Below, one piece after another: positions 1 through 9,480 of a DNA stretch of 64,000 nt (position 1 is its first letter; every line of letters begins with the position of its first letter). This DNA is from Bradyrhizobium jicamae (GTDB lineage Bacteria; Pseudomonadota; Alphaproteobacteria; Rhizobiales; Xanthobacteraceae), in NCBI RefSeq assembly GCF_018130695.1, contig NZ_JAFCJX010000001.1, forward strand, positions 186,001 through 250,000, in the 5' to 3' direction. Position numbers and translations under genes: made by a program. The notes below the pieces were generated by a model. It was not told the DNA's origin. It was given only the letters and a program-made list of their open reading frames with translations, and did not search any database.

Positions 1-1955
1 ACCCCCTGCTTCAGGAGCAGCGAGCCATCGGCGCGGAATTGCTCGATCAGCATGCTGTGGCCGAAGGCGTCGACGACGCTGTGCTGCGACGCGTAGGCCT
101 TGCCGGTGATGCCGGAGATATACACGTCGCGTGAGCCGTCGGCGTGCCGAATGGTCTGGTCGGCCTGCAGTCCCGACAATTGCAGGGATGCCGCATCGCT
201 CGCGGTGGCATTGCTGGTCAGCAGGCTGGTGCTAACAGTCTTGTCGGAAAACTTCAGGAATTCGACATTGGTCAGGTGATCGGTGCCGTCGCGGCCGGTC
301 ACCTTGTCGGTGATGGTGACGACATTGCCCGACAGGCTGATGTCGTAGTCGGAGGCCTTGCCCGAATAGACCGCGGTATCGGTTCCGGCGCCGCCGTCGA
401 TCGTGTCGTTGCCGGCACCGCCATAGATCAGATCGTTATCAGTTCCCGAACCGTAGAACCAATCCTGATGGCTGGTCGCGTCGAGATGGATGGTGCGGAC
501 ATAGAGGTCGAACGAATTGGGCGAGCTGGCGTTGGTCGTGTCCGTCGGCATCACTGCGACGCCGTTGACCGAGATATCCTTGAGATGCAGCGCGCGGCCC
601 GAGGCGGAGTTCACCAGCTCGATGTCGAGGCTGTTGATCGTGACCGGATTGGCGAAGGTGACCGTGAATGTCTGGTAGCCGGACGGATCGGTCGCCGGCT
701 TGAACTCGAACGTTCCGGAGACCACCTGACCGTTCACCAGCACCCGCACCTGCGCGCCGACGCCGTTGACCACGGAGCCGTAGCCGGTGAGCGTCACGGT
801 CGTCGACGTCAACGGGCTGATGGTCGCGGGACCTGCGACGATGACGTCGTTCCCAGCACCGCCGTGGATCACGTCATTGCCGAGCCCGGTGGTGATGGTG
901 TCGTTGCCGCGACCGAGATCGATGACGTCACCGACGGCCGATCCGATGACGTTCAGGTTCGGCGTCGCTCCGCCTCCGTGAAAATACTGGGAGACGATCG
1001 TTGCGGCCGGCTTGCCCATCACGGAATAGCCCGTGCTGGAATATTGGTTGCTCAGATCCCACTGCCAGAGCTCGACGCCCTTCAGCCAGTTGCCGCCCTG
1101 CGCGGTCCAGACCTGGAAGAAGGCGTTGTACGCATCGGCCTGCGCCGTCGTGTTCGGCGTGCCGCTGGTGTTCCATGAGGCCGGTGAGATCGCGGTGCCG
1201 TCGACGCTGCGATAGCCGACCTCGGTCATCAGAACCTGTTTGCCATACTGCTCCGACAGTGAATGCAGGAAGTCGACCGGCGATTTGTAGTTGAAGGCGG
1301 CCGCGTAGTACGGATTCATCGGAACTTCGTTCCAGGCGTGAATCAGATCATCCACGGTCGGCGTCGTGCTCGAGGTCAGCGGCGGATAGGTGTTGACGCC
1401 GATGACGTCGAGTTCATCCCAGAATCCGACCTTGGCGGCCTCGTCGGTCGCGGCCGAATAGGTCAGTTCGCCGTGATAGACCTCGCGCACCGCCGAGATG
1501 ATGTCGGTCCAGTAGGCGCGATATTGCACGCCGGACAGGCTGCTCATCTCGTTGCCGATCGCAAACGTCGCGACGCCGCCCTCCTGCGCGATGGTGGCGA
1601 GATGAACGATCTCGGCCTTGTAGGACGCAAAGAAGCTCGCGACGTCCGACGGCGCAAGGCTGGAGACTCGGGTTCCATCGAGCGACGAGAGCATCGGCCG
1701 GAAGACGACGGAGAGGCCCGCGGCTTCCGCGGCCAGAAAGCCTTTCAACAGGCTCGCGTCACTCTCGGTCTTGCCGGCATCGGCGAACACCGTGTTGCCG
1801 GTTCCGGTTTGCGTCCAGATCCGCGCGCTGAGCTCGATCGAATTCGATCCGAGCGAGGCGATGGTTTGAAATGCCTGGTTCGCGGAGCTGCTGGAGAACT
1901 GACCATTCCACTCGGAGAGTGCACCAAATCCTTGAACGTCGAAAATGCCAGTCAC
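1..1955 (-). CDS. Secreted glycoside hydrolase (GH113-like TIM barrel) with RTX repeats, 3' end outside window
   Basis: The frame is open from a GTG at 1955 to the left edge (651 codons), so the C-terminus is missing. An AGGAG lies 8 nt before the GTG. Residues about 1-290 look like a clan-A (beta/alpha)8 hydrolase: IGNEMSSL carries a likely acid/base Glu136 and LMTEVGYRS a likely nucleophile Glu245, as in GH113/GH5-type enzymes. RTX nonapeptides (GRGNDTITTG, GGAGNDVI) follow, then a beta-rich stretch resembling a calcium-dependent carbohydrate-binding module, then more GGAGNDTIDGG repeats. There is no signal peptide, which suits type I secretion; an ABC/HlyD pair lies at 43-47 kb. It probably trims or remodels a polysaccharide, but the substrate cannot be read from the sequence. 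The family assignment is from motif memory. Confidence 0.8.
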   Translation of the reverse strand, partial: MTGIFDVQGFGALSEWNGQFSSSSANQAFQTIASLGSNSIELSARIWTQTGTGNTVFADAGKTESDASLLKGFLAAEAAGLSVVFRPMLSSLDGTRVSSLAPSDVASFFASYKAEIVHLATIAQEGGVATFAIGNEMSSLSGVQYRAYWTDIISAVREVYHGELTYSAATDEAAKVGFWDELDVIGVNTYPPLTSSTTPTVDDLIHAWNEVPMNPYYAAAFNYKSPVDFLHSLSEQYGKQVLMTEVGYRSVDGTAISPASWNTSGTPNTTAQADAYNAFFQVWTAQGGNWLKGVELWQWDLSNQYSSTGYSVMGKPAATIVSQYFHGGGATPNLNVIGSAVGDVIDLGRGNDTITTGLGNDVIHGGAGNDVIVAGPATISPLTSTTVTLTGYGSVVNGVGAQVRVLVNGQVVSGTFEFKPATDPSGYQTFTVTFANPVTINSLDIELVNSASGRALHLKDISVNGVAVMPTDTTNASSPNSFDLYVRTIHLDATSHQDWFYGSGTDNDLIYGGAGNDTIDGGAGTDTAVYSGKASDYDISLSGNVVTITDKVTGRDGTDHLTNVEFLKFSDKTVSTSLLTSNATASDAASLQLSGLQADQTIRHADGSRDVYISGITGKAYASQHSVVDAFGHSMLIEQFRADGSLLLKQG

Positions 1956-2120
1956 GCTTCAGCTCCTGTCGTCGATCGACAGATGCGTGAAGCAAATTAC
2001 CTTCATCTTAAAACGATCGGAGAATTCGCTGGCATCGCGAAAGTCTCATGCGATGACGTCGCTGCTTGTGGGTTCCACAAATGCAACCCGAGCAATTCAC
2101 GCTCGTTGCGACTGACGCAG

Positions 2121-2612
2121 TCAGTATTTCTCCGGAGAAGGCTCCGCCGCCATCAAGCGCTTCAGCTTGGCTTCCTCCTCCGGCGTCAACGGCGGCGGCA
2201 CGTCCTGCTTGCCCGCGACCACGCGCCGGCGGCTCCGGCGCCAGAGCGCGATGCCGCCCAGGATCAGCGCCAGCGGCGCGACCAGCCAGAGGAGCAATGT
2301 GTGCGGCGTGAAGCGCGGCTTCAGCAGCACGAACTCGCCGTAACGCGCGACCAGGAAGTCGATCACCTGGCCGTTGCTGTCGCCGGCGGCAATCCGTTCG
2401 CGGACCAGCAGGCGCAGGTCGCGCGCCAGCGGCGCCTCGGAATCGTCGATCGACTGGTTCTGGCAGACCATGCAGCGCAGCTCCTTGGAGAGCTCGCGCG
2501 CCCTCGCCTCCTTGGCGGGGTCGGCCATGATCTCATCGGGCTGCACGGCATGGGCCGGCATCGCCATCGCCAGCAGGCCGAGCACTACGATGGCAGCACG
2601 AAGGAACCTCAT
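2121..2612 (-). CDS. ccmH: Cytochrome c maturation protein CcmH/CycL (163 aa)
   Basis: This is the periplasmic, membrane-anchored thiol reductant of the System I cytochrome c maturation machinery, which keeps apocytochrome CXXC cysteines reduced for haem ligation. A signal peptide occupies residues 1-22 (cleavage near AHA-VQ). The LRCMVCQNQ motif gives Cys47 and Cys50, and a membrane segment around residues 103-122 is followed by a basic, then acidic tail. The ATG at 2612 lies 5 nt after the ccmF stop; a longer upstream reading frame only overlaps ccmF out of frame. It is the last gene of the cycHJKL-type operon. Length and motif match the short alphaproteobacterial CycL form. Confidence 0.96.
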   Translation of the reverse strand: MRFLRAAIVVLGLLAMAMPAHAVQPDEIMADPAKEARARELSKELRCMVCQNQSIDDSEAPLARDLRLLVRERIAAGDSNGQVIDFLVARYGEFVLLKPRFTPHTLLLWLVAPLALILGGIALWRRSRRRVVAGKQDVPPPLTPEEEAKLKRLMAAEPSPEKY

Positions 2613-2617
2613 CGGCG

Positions 2618-4600
2618 TCACTCGGCCGGCTGCAGCGCGCGCGGCGCCTTGGCGGGCTTGGGCGCGCCGACCCGCAGGCGCCGGTCGGACAGCGACAGCA
2701 GGCCGCCAAAGGCCATCAGCACCGGCCCCCACCAGATCAGCAGCACCAGCGGCTTGTGATAGATCCGCACCGCGATGGCGCCATCCGCCGTGGCGTCACC
2801 GAGCGAGATGTAAAGCTGGCTCGCGCCGCGGGTCAGCAGCGCGGCTTCGGTCGTCGACATGCCCCGCGTCGCAAAGCTGCGCTTGGACGGCGTCATGGTG
2901 CTCACGGTCGCGCCGTCACGTTTGACGATGAACTGCGCGATGGTCTCGCTGAAGTTCGGTCCCGGCCGCGGCGTCAGGCCGTCGAGCTTGAGCTGATAGC
3001 CTGCGATCGGCACGACATCGCCCGGCCGCATCGCGCCGATATATTCGGTGTTCCCGGTGGTCTCGCAGACGATGCCGATCAGCGCGATGCCGAGGCCGGC
3101 ATGCGCGAACATGGTGCCCCAGGCCGCGCGCGGCAGCCCGCGCGCCCGGCGCAGCGAGATCGACAGCGGCATGCGGAACAGGCCGATGCGTTCGGCGACA
3201 TCGCAGAGCGCGCCCATCACAACGAACACAGCAAGCCCAATCGCCAGCGGCGCCAGCGTCGCACCGCCATAAGTCCAGGCCCAGACCAGCGCGATCGCAA
3301 TCAGCGCCGCGATACCGGCCGCGAGCAGGCGCTGGGTCGCGCCGAGCAGGTCGCCGCGCTTCCAGGCCAGCAGCGGCCCGAACGGCACCGCGAGCAGCAG
3401 CGCGACGAACACCGGGCCAAAGGTCAGTTGGAAGAACGGCGCGCCGACCGAGATCTTGTCGCTGCTCAGCACCTCATAGGCCATCGGATAGAGCGTGCCG
3501 GTCAGCACCGTCGCGCAGGCCACCGTCAGGAACAGATTGTTGAGCACGAGCGCGCCCTCACGCGAGATCGGCGCGAACAGCCCGCCCTGCTTCAGCGCCG
3601 AGGCCCGCCAGGCGAACAGCGACAGGCTGCCGCCGATGAAGACGCAGAGGATCAACAGGATGAACACGCCGCGCGCCGGATCGGTCGCAAACGCGTGCAC
3701 CGAGGTCAGCACGCCCGAGCGCACCAGGAAAGTGCCGAGCAGCGACAGCGAGAAGGTCAGGATCGACAGCAGGATGGTCCAGACCTTCAGCGCGTTGCGC
3801 TTCTCCATCACCAGCGCGGAGTGCAGCAGCGCCGTGCCGGCGAGCCACGGCATCAGCGACGCGTTCTCGACCGGGTCCCAGAACCACCAGCCGCCCCAAC
3901 CGAGCTCGTAATAGGCCCAGTAGGAGCCCATCGCGATGCCGAGCGTCAGGAAGATCCACGCCATCAGCGTCCACGGCCGCACCCAGCGCGCCCAGGCGGC
4001 ATCGATCCGTCCCTCGAGCAGTGCGGCCACCGCGAAGGAGAACGAGATCGAGAAGCCGACATAGCCGAGATAGAGCATCGGCGGATGCACGGCGAGGCCG
4101 ATGTCCTGCAGGATCGGGTTGAGGTCGCGCCCCTCGATCGGCGGATTGGCGATCCGCAGGAACGGGTTCGAGGTCATCAGGATGAAGAGATAGAAGGCGC
4201 CGGCGACCCAGGCCTGCACCGCCAGCACATGCGCCCGCAGCGACAGCGGCAGATTGTTGCCGAAGGCCGCAACGAGACCGCCGAACAGCGCAAGGATCGA
4301 GACCCACAGCAGCATCGAGCCTTCATGATTCCCCCATACGCCGGTGATCTTGTAGATCAGCGGCTTCAGCGAATGGGAGTTCTCGTAGACATTGACCACC
4401 GAGAAGTCCGAGGTCACATGCAGCGTCACCAGTGCGATGAACGACATCGCCACGAACAGCAGCTGCGCCAACGCCGTCGAGCGCGCCACGTTCATCAGCG
4501 CGGCATCGCGCCAGCGGGCGCCGAGCAGCGGCACGGTCGACTGGATCAGCGCCAACCCAAGCGCCAGCACCAACGCGTAATGTCCGGCTTCCGCGATCAT
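2618..4600 (-). CDS. ccmF: Haem lyase subunit CcmF/CycK (660 aa)
   Basis: This is the large integral membrane component of the System I cytochrome c haem lyase, which takes haem from holo-CcmE and, with CcmH and CcmI, attaches it to apocytochrome. About fifteen hydrophobic segments are visible. The tryptophan-rich haem-handling (WWD) region lies at residues 235-252 ([19 protein letters not shown]), and conserved periplasmic His residues include His172 in VHPPM. The length is typical. The ATG overlaps the ccmE stop in an ATGA arrangement, indicating translational coupling. Confidence 0.97.
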   Translation of the reverse strand: MIAEAGHYALVLALGLALIQSTVPLLGARWRDAALMNVARSTALAQLLFVAMSFIALVTLHVTSDFSVVNVYENSHSLKPLIYKITGVWGNHEGSMLLWVSILALFGGLVAAFGNNLPLSLRAHVLAVQAWVAGAFYLFILMTSNPFLRIANPPIEGRDLNPILQDIGLAVHPPMLYLGYVGFSISFSFAVAALLEGRIDAAWARWVRPWTLMAWIFLTLGIAMGSYWAYYELGWGGWWFWDPVENASLMPWLAGTALLHSALVMEKRNALKVWTILLSILTFSLSLLGTFLVRSGVLTSVHAFATDPARGVFILLILCVFIGGSLSLFAWRASALKQGGLFAPISREGALVLNNLFLTVACATVLTGTLYPMAYEVLSSDKISVGAPFFQLTFGPVFVALLLAVPFGPLLAWKRGDLLGATQRLLAAGIAALIAIALVWAWTYGGATLAPLAIGLAVFVVMGALCDVAERIGLFRMPLSISLRRARGLPRAAWGTMFAHAGLGIALIGIVCETTGNTEYIGAMRPGDVVPIAGYQLKLDGLTPRPGPNFSETIAQFIVKRDGATVSTMTPSKRSFATRGMSTTEAALLTRGASQLYISLGDATADGAIAVRIYHKPLVLLIWWGPVLMAFGGLLSLSDRRLRVGAPKPAKAPRALQPAE

Positions 4601-5088
4601 CGCATCGTCCCCTGCGCCGGCTGAGGTGCAGCCGATGCGCTCGGCTTGGCGCCGTAATCATCCTTCCAGTGCCCCTGCTTCTTCAAGGCGTCGGCGACCT
4701 CCTTCGGCATGTAGGTCTCGTCATGTTTTGCAAGAACGTTGTCGGCGCGGAACGTGCCGGATGCATCGAGCGCGCCTTCGGCGACGACGCCCTGCCCTTC
4801 GCGGAACAGGTCCGGCAGGATGCCGGTATAGGCCACCGGCAACGTCGCGCTGCCATCGGCGACGCTGAAGCTCACGGCGAGATTTTCGCCACGCTTGAGC
4901 GAGCCCGGCTGTACCAGGCCGCCGAGACGAAAGCGCTTGCCGGGACCGATATGCTTCTCGGCCACCATCGAGGGCGTGGAGAAGAACACGATGGAATCGC
5001 GCAGCGCGTTCAGCACCAGCCCGGCCGCAATCGCGAGCACGGCAAGCGCGCCGCAGATCAATGTGAGCCGCCGTTGCTTACGTGTCAT
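4597..5088 (-). CDS. ccmE: Haem chaperone CcmE/CycJ (163 aa)
   Basis: This periplasmic haem chaperone binds haem covalently and hands it to CcmF. An N-terminal membrane anchor spans residues about 8-28 after a basic start (MTRKQRR). The core is the OB-fold region, and the haem-binding His122 lies in [10 protein letters not shown] with Tyr126 as the usual axial ligand. The stop overlaps the ccmF start by 4 nt. Upstream, an intergenic repeat copy separates it from ccmI. Motif, length and context are all typical. Confidence 0.97.
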   Translation of the reverse strand: MTRKQRRLTLICGALAVLAIAAGLVLNALRDSIVFFSTPSMVAEKHIGPGKRFRLGGLVQPGSLKRGENLAVSFSVADGSATLPVAYTGILPDLFREGQGVVAEGALDASGTFRADNVLAKHDETYMPKEVADALKKQGHWKDDYGAKPSASAAPQPAQGTMR

Positions 5089-5128
5089 CGTCTACCCTTA
5101 CGCATGACAATCCCTTCAGCGCCATGCA

Positions 5129-5213
5129 TTTTGTTTGCGCATGATCTCCGCGCAAACGCGTTCCGCGTTTGTCGCGAGGGAAAACCGCTTCACACTTTTC
5201 CGGATCATGCGCT
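5129..5213 (+). repeat. Mosaic palindromic intergenic repeat, copy A (short form)
   Basis: This copy has the ATGATCTCCGCGCAAACGC half, a hairpin (GCAAACGCG-TTC-CGCGTTTG) and the GCTTCACACTTTTCCGGATCATGC half found at six other sites here. It lacks the AGCGCGATGA arm. It sits between ccmI and ccmE inside the operon, and its right end runs into the ccmI TAG stop (5212-5214). Confidence 0.9.
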
Positions 5214-6318
5214 ATCCATCCAGCCCGAGATTCTTCAGCCCTTCATTGAGCTGGCGCAAGCGTTCCGCGTCATTGGCGACAGCTTGCCGCGCGTCGCTCA
5301 GCGCGCTCATCGCCTTGTCGCGCTCACCCATCACCAGATAGGCGCGCACCAGCCGCAACCACCCCTCGACGTCGTCGCCATTCTGCTTAAGCCGCGTCGC
5401 CAGCCGATCGACCATCCCGCGGATCATCGCCGAGCGGTCGGTGTCGTTCATGTCCTTGGCCGCGGCCATCGCGCTGTCGGGTAGCGCCGGCGCGGCAACG
5501 CCGCCGACCCGCACCAGTGCTGCCTGCACCAGCGGCCGCCACGGCGCATCCGCCGGTGCCTTTGCCAGCATCGCCTGCCAGATCGCGGCGGCATCGGTCT
5601 TGCGGCCGTCCTGCTCGGCCGCCAATCCCAGGAAATAGTTGCCCTTGGGGTCGTCGGCATTCAGCGCAATTGCGCGCTCGAATTCGGCCTTGGCGTCCGC
5701 CGTCACGACGCCGCCGGCGGTCCCCATCAGGGCTTCGCCGAGATCGGCGCGGCGCTCGGCGCTGTCGCCGGCATAGTTGATGGCGTTGCGATAGGCGCGG
5801 ACTGCGTCGTCGTAGCGGCCGAGCCGCGACAGCACCGGCGCCAGGACGGTCCAGCCACGACCGTCGGTCGGGTTCTTCTCCAGATGCGCCTCGACCTGCG
5901 CGACCAGGTTGACCAGCGGCTGACTGGCATCGGCGACCAGGCTGCGGCCGGCCAGCGGGAAGTCTCCAAGCTGGGGCGCGCCGAGCCTGAGATAGAGCGT
6001 CGCCGCCACCAGCGGCAGGCCAATCAGGGCCAGTATCGCCGCCACGCGGCGCAGTTTCAGATTGGCCTGGGGCGCGGCCTCGCGCTGTCCCTCGTCGGCT
6101 GCGGCCAGCAGGCGGCGGCTGATCTCGACCCTTGCCGCATCGGCCTCGGCGGCTGCGATAATGCCGGAGGCGAGATCGCGGTCGATCTCGGCAAGCTGGT
6201 CCTTGTAGACGACGGTCTCGCTGCCGCCCGTCCCCGAAGGCCGGCTGCGGCTGAGCGGCCAAAGCACCGCAAAGACCGCCGCGACCGTCATCAAGGCGAA
6301 GACAAACCACAGCGTCAT
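5212..6318 (-). CDS. ccmI: Cytochrome c maturation TPR protein CcmI/CycH (368 aa)
   Basis: CcmI presents apocytochrome c to the CcmF/CcmH ligation complex. Visible features are an N-terminal membrane segment (residues 1-20), a cytoplasmic stretch with DQLAEIDRDLASG typical of CcmI, a second membrane segment near residues 100-118, and periplasmic TPR helices (for example GRYDDAVRAYRNAI) to the C-terminus. The ATG at 6318 was chosen because MTLWFVFALM begins the first membrane helix; the extra 29 upstream codons are not CcmI-like. It is the first gene of the cyc operon. Its stop codon abuts repeat copy A. Confidence 0.95.
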   Translation of the reverse strand: MTLWFVFALMTVAAVFAVLWPLSRSRPSGTGGSETVVYKDQLAEIDRDLASGIIAAAEADAARVEISRRLLAAADEGQREAAPQANLKLRRVAAILALIGLPLVAATLYLRLGAPQLGDFPLAGRSLVADASQPLVNLVAQVEAHLEKNPTDGRGWTVLAPVLSRLGRYDDAVRAYRNAINYAGDSAERRADLGEALMGTAGGVVTADAKAEFERAIALNADDPKGNYFLGLAAEQDGRKTDAAAIWQAMLAKAPADAPWRPLVQAALVRVGGVAAPALPDSAMAAAKDMNDTDRSAMIRGMVDRLATRLKQNGDDVEGWLRLVRAYLVMGERDKAMSALSDARQAVANDAERLRQLNEGLKNLGLDG

Positions 6319-6451
6319 CAAGCGGTTCCCGGGTGGAACGGCGCCGTCCTGGATGGCACCGATGCGTCGCTTTACACCACCGGCGGCGAGCCCGGCAATT
6401 GACATTATCCGGATCGCAGCAGGACCTTCGGCCGCGGATTTACGGGAATAA

Positions 6452-7849
6452 TCAGCCGGCGCGGGATGCCTTGCGCTCGCCTATCACGGCATTCTCGGCC
6501 GCCCGGCTCATCAGCGAGGCGTAGTCGGAGCCGAACAGGACCTCGCAGAACCGGATCGCGGCCTTGGCCTGCTGCTGCCGGTAGGCCCGCGCCTTCAGGT
6601 CGCCGCCGCGCAGCGCCTGCACCAGGGCCTCGGTCGAGTGCTCGACGTAATGCTGCAGGTCGGAATAGGTCCGCAACGTCACTTCGTTGATGGCGAGCTC
6701 GCTGGCATAGGTGCGGCAGACCGCGACGAAATCGATCAAGGCGACGGTGTCCTCGACCTCCGACATGTCGACCATCGAGCTCGCCGAAATGTCCTTGTCG
6801 GCGCGCTGACGCAGGATGCGACGCACCCGGCCCGGCACGCTGTCGATCTCGGATTGCAGCGTGTTGGAGGTGTCGGCGCGGATCGACGAGAGTTGCCGGC
6901 CCCAGGTGGAGTCGTTGCGCAGATCGAGCTCGGTGCGCAGGCCACGCACACCGTCATGCAGGGTCTTGAGCTGTTCGCCGACATACTCGAAATGGCCGCG
7001 GCGGATATCGGTGCGCAGGCAGGCGGCGACGAAGGTCAGATCATGCAGCGCGATGGTGACGGCGACGCCGAACGGAGTAGCCGCAACGCGCAGCTCGTCA
7101 TCGGAGGCCGCCATCTTCACGGCGATGCGGATGATCTGCCACGGCGCAGCCAGCCGCTGCGCGATCAGCGACAGCGCGAACGGCAGCATTTGCGGCGTCT
7201 GCAGCGACGGGACCTTGAGGGCTTCCTTGACCGACTCGATCTGGGCGTCACCGAAGCTGCGGATATGGGCCGGAAGCCGGCTTCCCAGCGCATCCAGCGC
7301 CTCACGTGCCCGCAGCACCGACCCGATCGGCAGCAAGTCCTCGACCACATTGGGCGGACCGACACGGGAGAGCCCCCGCTGGCGATCGTCGCCCGCCGGC
7401 CCGGCCACCTTGACGATGGCCTCCGCGGCCGCGAGCTGGAACTTGCGCACGATCGGCTCCACCGAGCCGCCATCCCGCGCATTCGCCAGCCCCGCCTCGA
7501 ATTCGCGGGCCGCCTCGGGCGCGCCGTCGCGCGACAACCATTGCCAGATCGGCAGCAGCGAGGTGCGGCGAAGCTGGCCCGGCCGGGTCGGGAAATTGCT
7601 TTCGGCAAGGAACGGCTCGAGCGGACGGAACAACAGCCGCGCCGGATCGTCGGTGCGCGGGCGCAGATCCTCATCCTCTTCGACGGCGCTGCGGACGATC
7701 TTGCGCAGCTGGTCGAGCACGAGATTGGCGACCGCGACGTCCTGGCCACGCTCGACGGCGCGCTCGAACTCCCGCATCAGCAGCGCCTGCGATTGCGGCG
7801 GAAGCTGCGCGAGATAATCCCTCAGCCGCTCGGTCGGTGTCTGGCTCAT
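6452..7849 (-). CDS. Conserved hypothetical protein, 465 aa
   Basis: I do not recognise a functional family. The protein starts MSQTPTERLRDYLAQLPPQS, is mostly alpha-helical and charged, and has no signal peptide or membrane span. Arg/Glu-rich helices (REFERAVERGQD) and a central STWGRQLSSIRADT stretch are visible. The ATG at 7849 was preferred to an upstream ATG at 7909, whose extra 20 residues look non-coding. It lies between ccmI (133 bp away) and the feuQ-like kinase (137 bp away), all on the minus strand. Codon use matches neighbouring core genes, so it looks like a resident, expressed gene. A cytosolic helical scaffold role is only a guess. Confidence 0.75.
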   Translation of the reverse strand: MSQTPTERLRDYLAQLPPQSQALLMREFERAVERGQDVAVANLVLDQLRKIVRSAVEEDEDLRPRTDDPARLLFRPLEPFLAESNFPTRPGQLRRTSLLPIWQWLSRDGAPEAAREFEAGLANARDGGSVEPIVRKFQLAAAEAIVKVAGPAGDDRQRGLSRVGPPNVVEDLLPIGSVLRAREALDALGSRLPAHIRSFGDAQIESVKEALKVPSLQTPQMLPFALSLIAQRLAAPWQIIRIAVKMAASDDELRVAATPFGVAVTIALHDLTFVAACLRTDIRRGHFEYVGEQLKTLHDGVRGLRTELDLRNDSTWGRQLSSIRADTSNTLQSEIDSVPGRVRRILRQRADKDISASSMVDMSEVEDTVALIDFVAVCRTYASELAINEVTLRTYSDLQHYVEHSTEALVQALRGGDLKARAYRQQQAKAAIRFCEVLFGSDYASLMSRAAENAVIGERKASRAG

Positions 7850-7986
7850 TCGCCCGGTTGTGATGCTTTGTGTCGCGCGGACGGCTGTGGCGCGCCCACC
7901 GCAAATCATAGGAGCGTGCGCGTTAAGAAGTCGTTTAGGAATAATGACGGTACCGCTACGGAGATCCGCAGCAAGCTGCCCGCATC

Positions 7987-9363
7987 CTACACGCCCGGCA
8001 GCACCAGCTCGGCGCGCAGGCCGCCGATCGGCGCGTTACGCAGCGAGAGATTGCCGCCATAGAGACCGGCCAGATCGGTCACGATCGACAGGCCGAGGCC
8101 CGAACCCGGCTTCGACTCGTCGAGCCGCTGGCCACGGCGCGAGACCTGGGCGCGCTCGGCGGCCGACAGGCCGCGACCGTCGTCATCGACCACGATGCGC
8201 AGCCGCGGCCCCGCGCCCGCTTCGGTCGGCTGCTCGACGATCGCCTCGATGAAGACCTGCGAGGCCGCCCATTTGCAGGCGTTGTCGACGAGATTGCCGA
8301 CCATCTCCTCGATGTCCTGGCGCTCGCCGCGAAACTTGGCCGCCGGATCGGTCTTCGCCGTGATGGCGATCGCGCGGTCGCGATGGATCTTCTCCATGGT
8401 CCGCCGCAAGCCGTCGATGACGGGCGCGACGTCGGTGATGGTGCTGACGATGGTGGCGCGGGCGGCGATCCGCGCGCGCTCCAGATGATGGGCAACCTGG
8501 TTGCGCATCACATCGGCTTGCTCCAGCACCTTGCTGGCAAAGGGATCGGCGGCGTGCGCGCTCGCCTCGTTGACGATCACCGAGAGCGGCGTCTTGATCG
8601 CGTGGGCGAGATTGCCGACATGGGTGCGCGAGCGCTCGACGATCTCACGGTTGGCATCGATCAGCGCATTGGTCTCGCGCGCGAGCGGCGCGATCTCGAC
8701 CGGAAACTGTCCTTCCAGCCGCTCGGCCCTGCCGGAGCGGATATCGGCGATCGCATCGGAAATGCGCTTCAATGGTGCGAGACCGAAGCGGACCTGGAAG
8801 ATCGTGGTCAGCAGCAGCACGATGCCGAGCGCCGAGAAGGTGCCGCCGAGGTAGTAGTCGAAGCTGCGCGTCTCGTCGAAGATCTCGGTGGCGTCGCCGG
8901 CGACGCTGACCAAATATTTGCCGTCGGCGCCGAGATCGACCGGCCGCTCCACCATGCGCAGGCTCTGACCCTCCGGCCCGTCGACATAACCGAGGCGCAC
9001 TCCGGCGGCAGTCAGCTCGGCGCCCTGCTCCTCGAGCTTGGGCAGCTTCTTGTCCCAGAGCGAGCGCGAGGCGCGGGTCTCGCCCTTCTCAGTGTCGGTG
9101 CGCGTGATCTGCCAGTACCAGCCGGACAGCGGCAGCTCGAACAAGGGCTCGCCGAGCGACTGGAACTGACGGTCCGGCGGCTCGTCGGGCGTGGCCACTT
9201 CGGCAATCAGCGTGCGCAGATAGAGATTGAGCCGGCGATCGAAGGCGCGCTCGGTCGCGTCGCGATAGACCGACGACAGGATGACGCCGGTGATCAGGAG
9301 GATCACCACGACCCATGCGGTCGCCGACACGAACAGGCGGGTGGCGAGCGAGGTTCCGCGCAT
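7987..9363 (-). CDS. feuQ: Sensor histidine kinase, FeuQ/PhoQ-like (458 aa)
   Basis: This is a membrane sensor kinase expected to phosphorylate the adjacent response regulator. Two membrane helices (residues about 10-32 and 173-195) flank a periplasmic sensor domain of about 140 residues. A HAMP-like linker follows, then the H-box HVGNLAHAIKTPLSV with phospho-acceptor His254, the N-box MVGNLVDNACKWA (357-365), and the DDDGRG (393) and GSGLGLSIV (420) ATP-lid motifs. In rhizobia FeuQ/FeuP is known to control cyclic glucan export and other envelope functions. The symbol rests on remembered similarity and gene order; PhoQ-type is the safe family call. Confidence 0.85.
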   Translation of the reverse strand: MRGTSLATRLFVSATAWVVVILLITGVILSSVYRDATERAFDRRLNLYLRTLIAEVATPDEPPDRQFQSLGEPLFELPLSGWYWQITRTDTEKGETRASRSLWDKKLPKLEEQGAELTAAGVRLGYVDGPEGQSLRMVERPVDLGADGKYLVSVAGDATEIFDETRSFDYYLGGTFSALGIVLLLTTIFQVRFGLAPLKRISDAIADIRSGRAERLEGQFPVEIAPLARETNALIDANREIVERSRTHVGNLAHAIKTPLSVIVNEASAHAADPFASKVLEQADVMRNQVAHHLERARIAARATIVSTITDVAPVIDGLRRTMEKIHRDRAIAITAKTDPAAKFRGERQDIEEMVGNLVDNACKWAASQVFIEAIVEQPTEAGAGPRLRIVVDDDGRGLSAAERAQVSRRGQRLDESKPGSGLGLSIVTDLAGLYGGNLSLRNAPIGGLRAELVLPGV

Positions 9364-9480
9364 CAGCGCCTAGCCGCGAAAATAGCCACCCCGCGCGCGT
9401 GGCGGGGCGGATGTGGATTGTCTGATACGATCATGAATAGATCAAAGAGGAAGTCGCTCGCGCGCGCAACCGCGCCCGCC

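Noticed and set aside
1263..4624. Long plus-strand ORFs opposite the hydrolase, ccmH and ccmF (498 and 622 codons)
   Set aside because: Their translations are Arg/Asp/His-rich and low in hydrophobic residues, as expected from the antisense of high-GC genes, and the minus strand encodes clear cytochrome maturation proteins.
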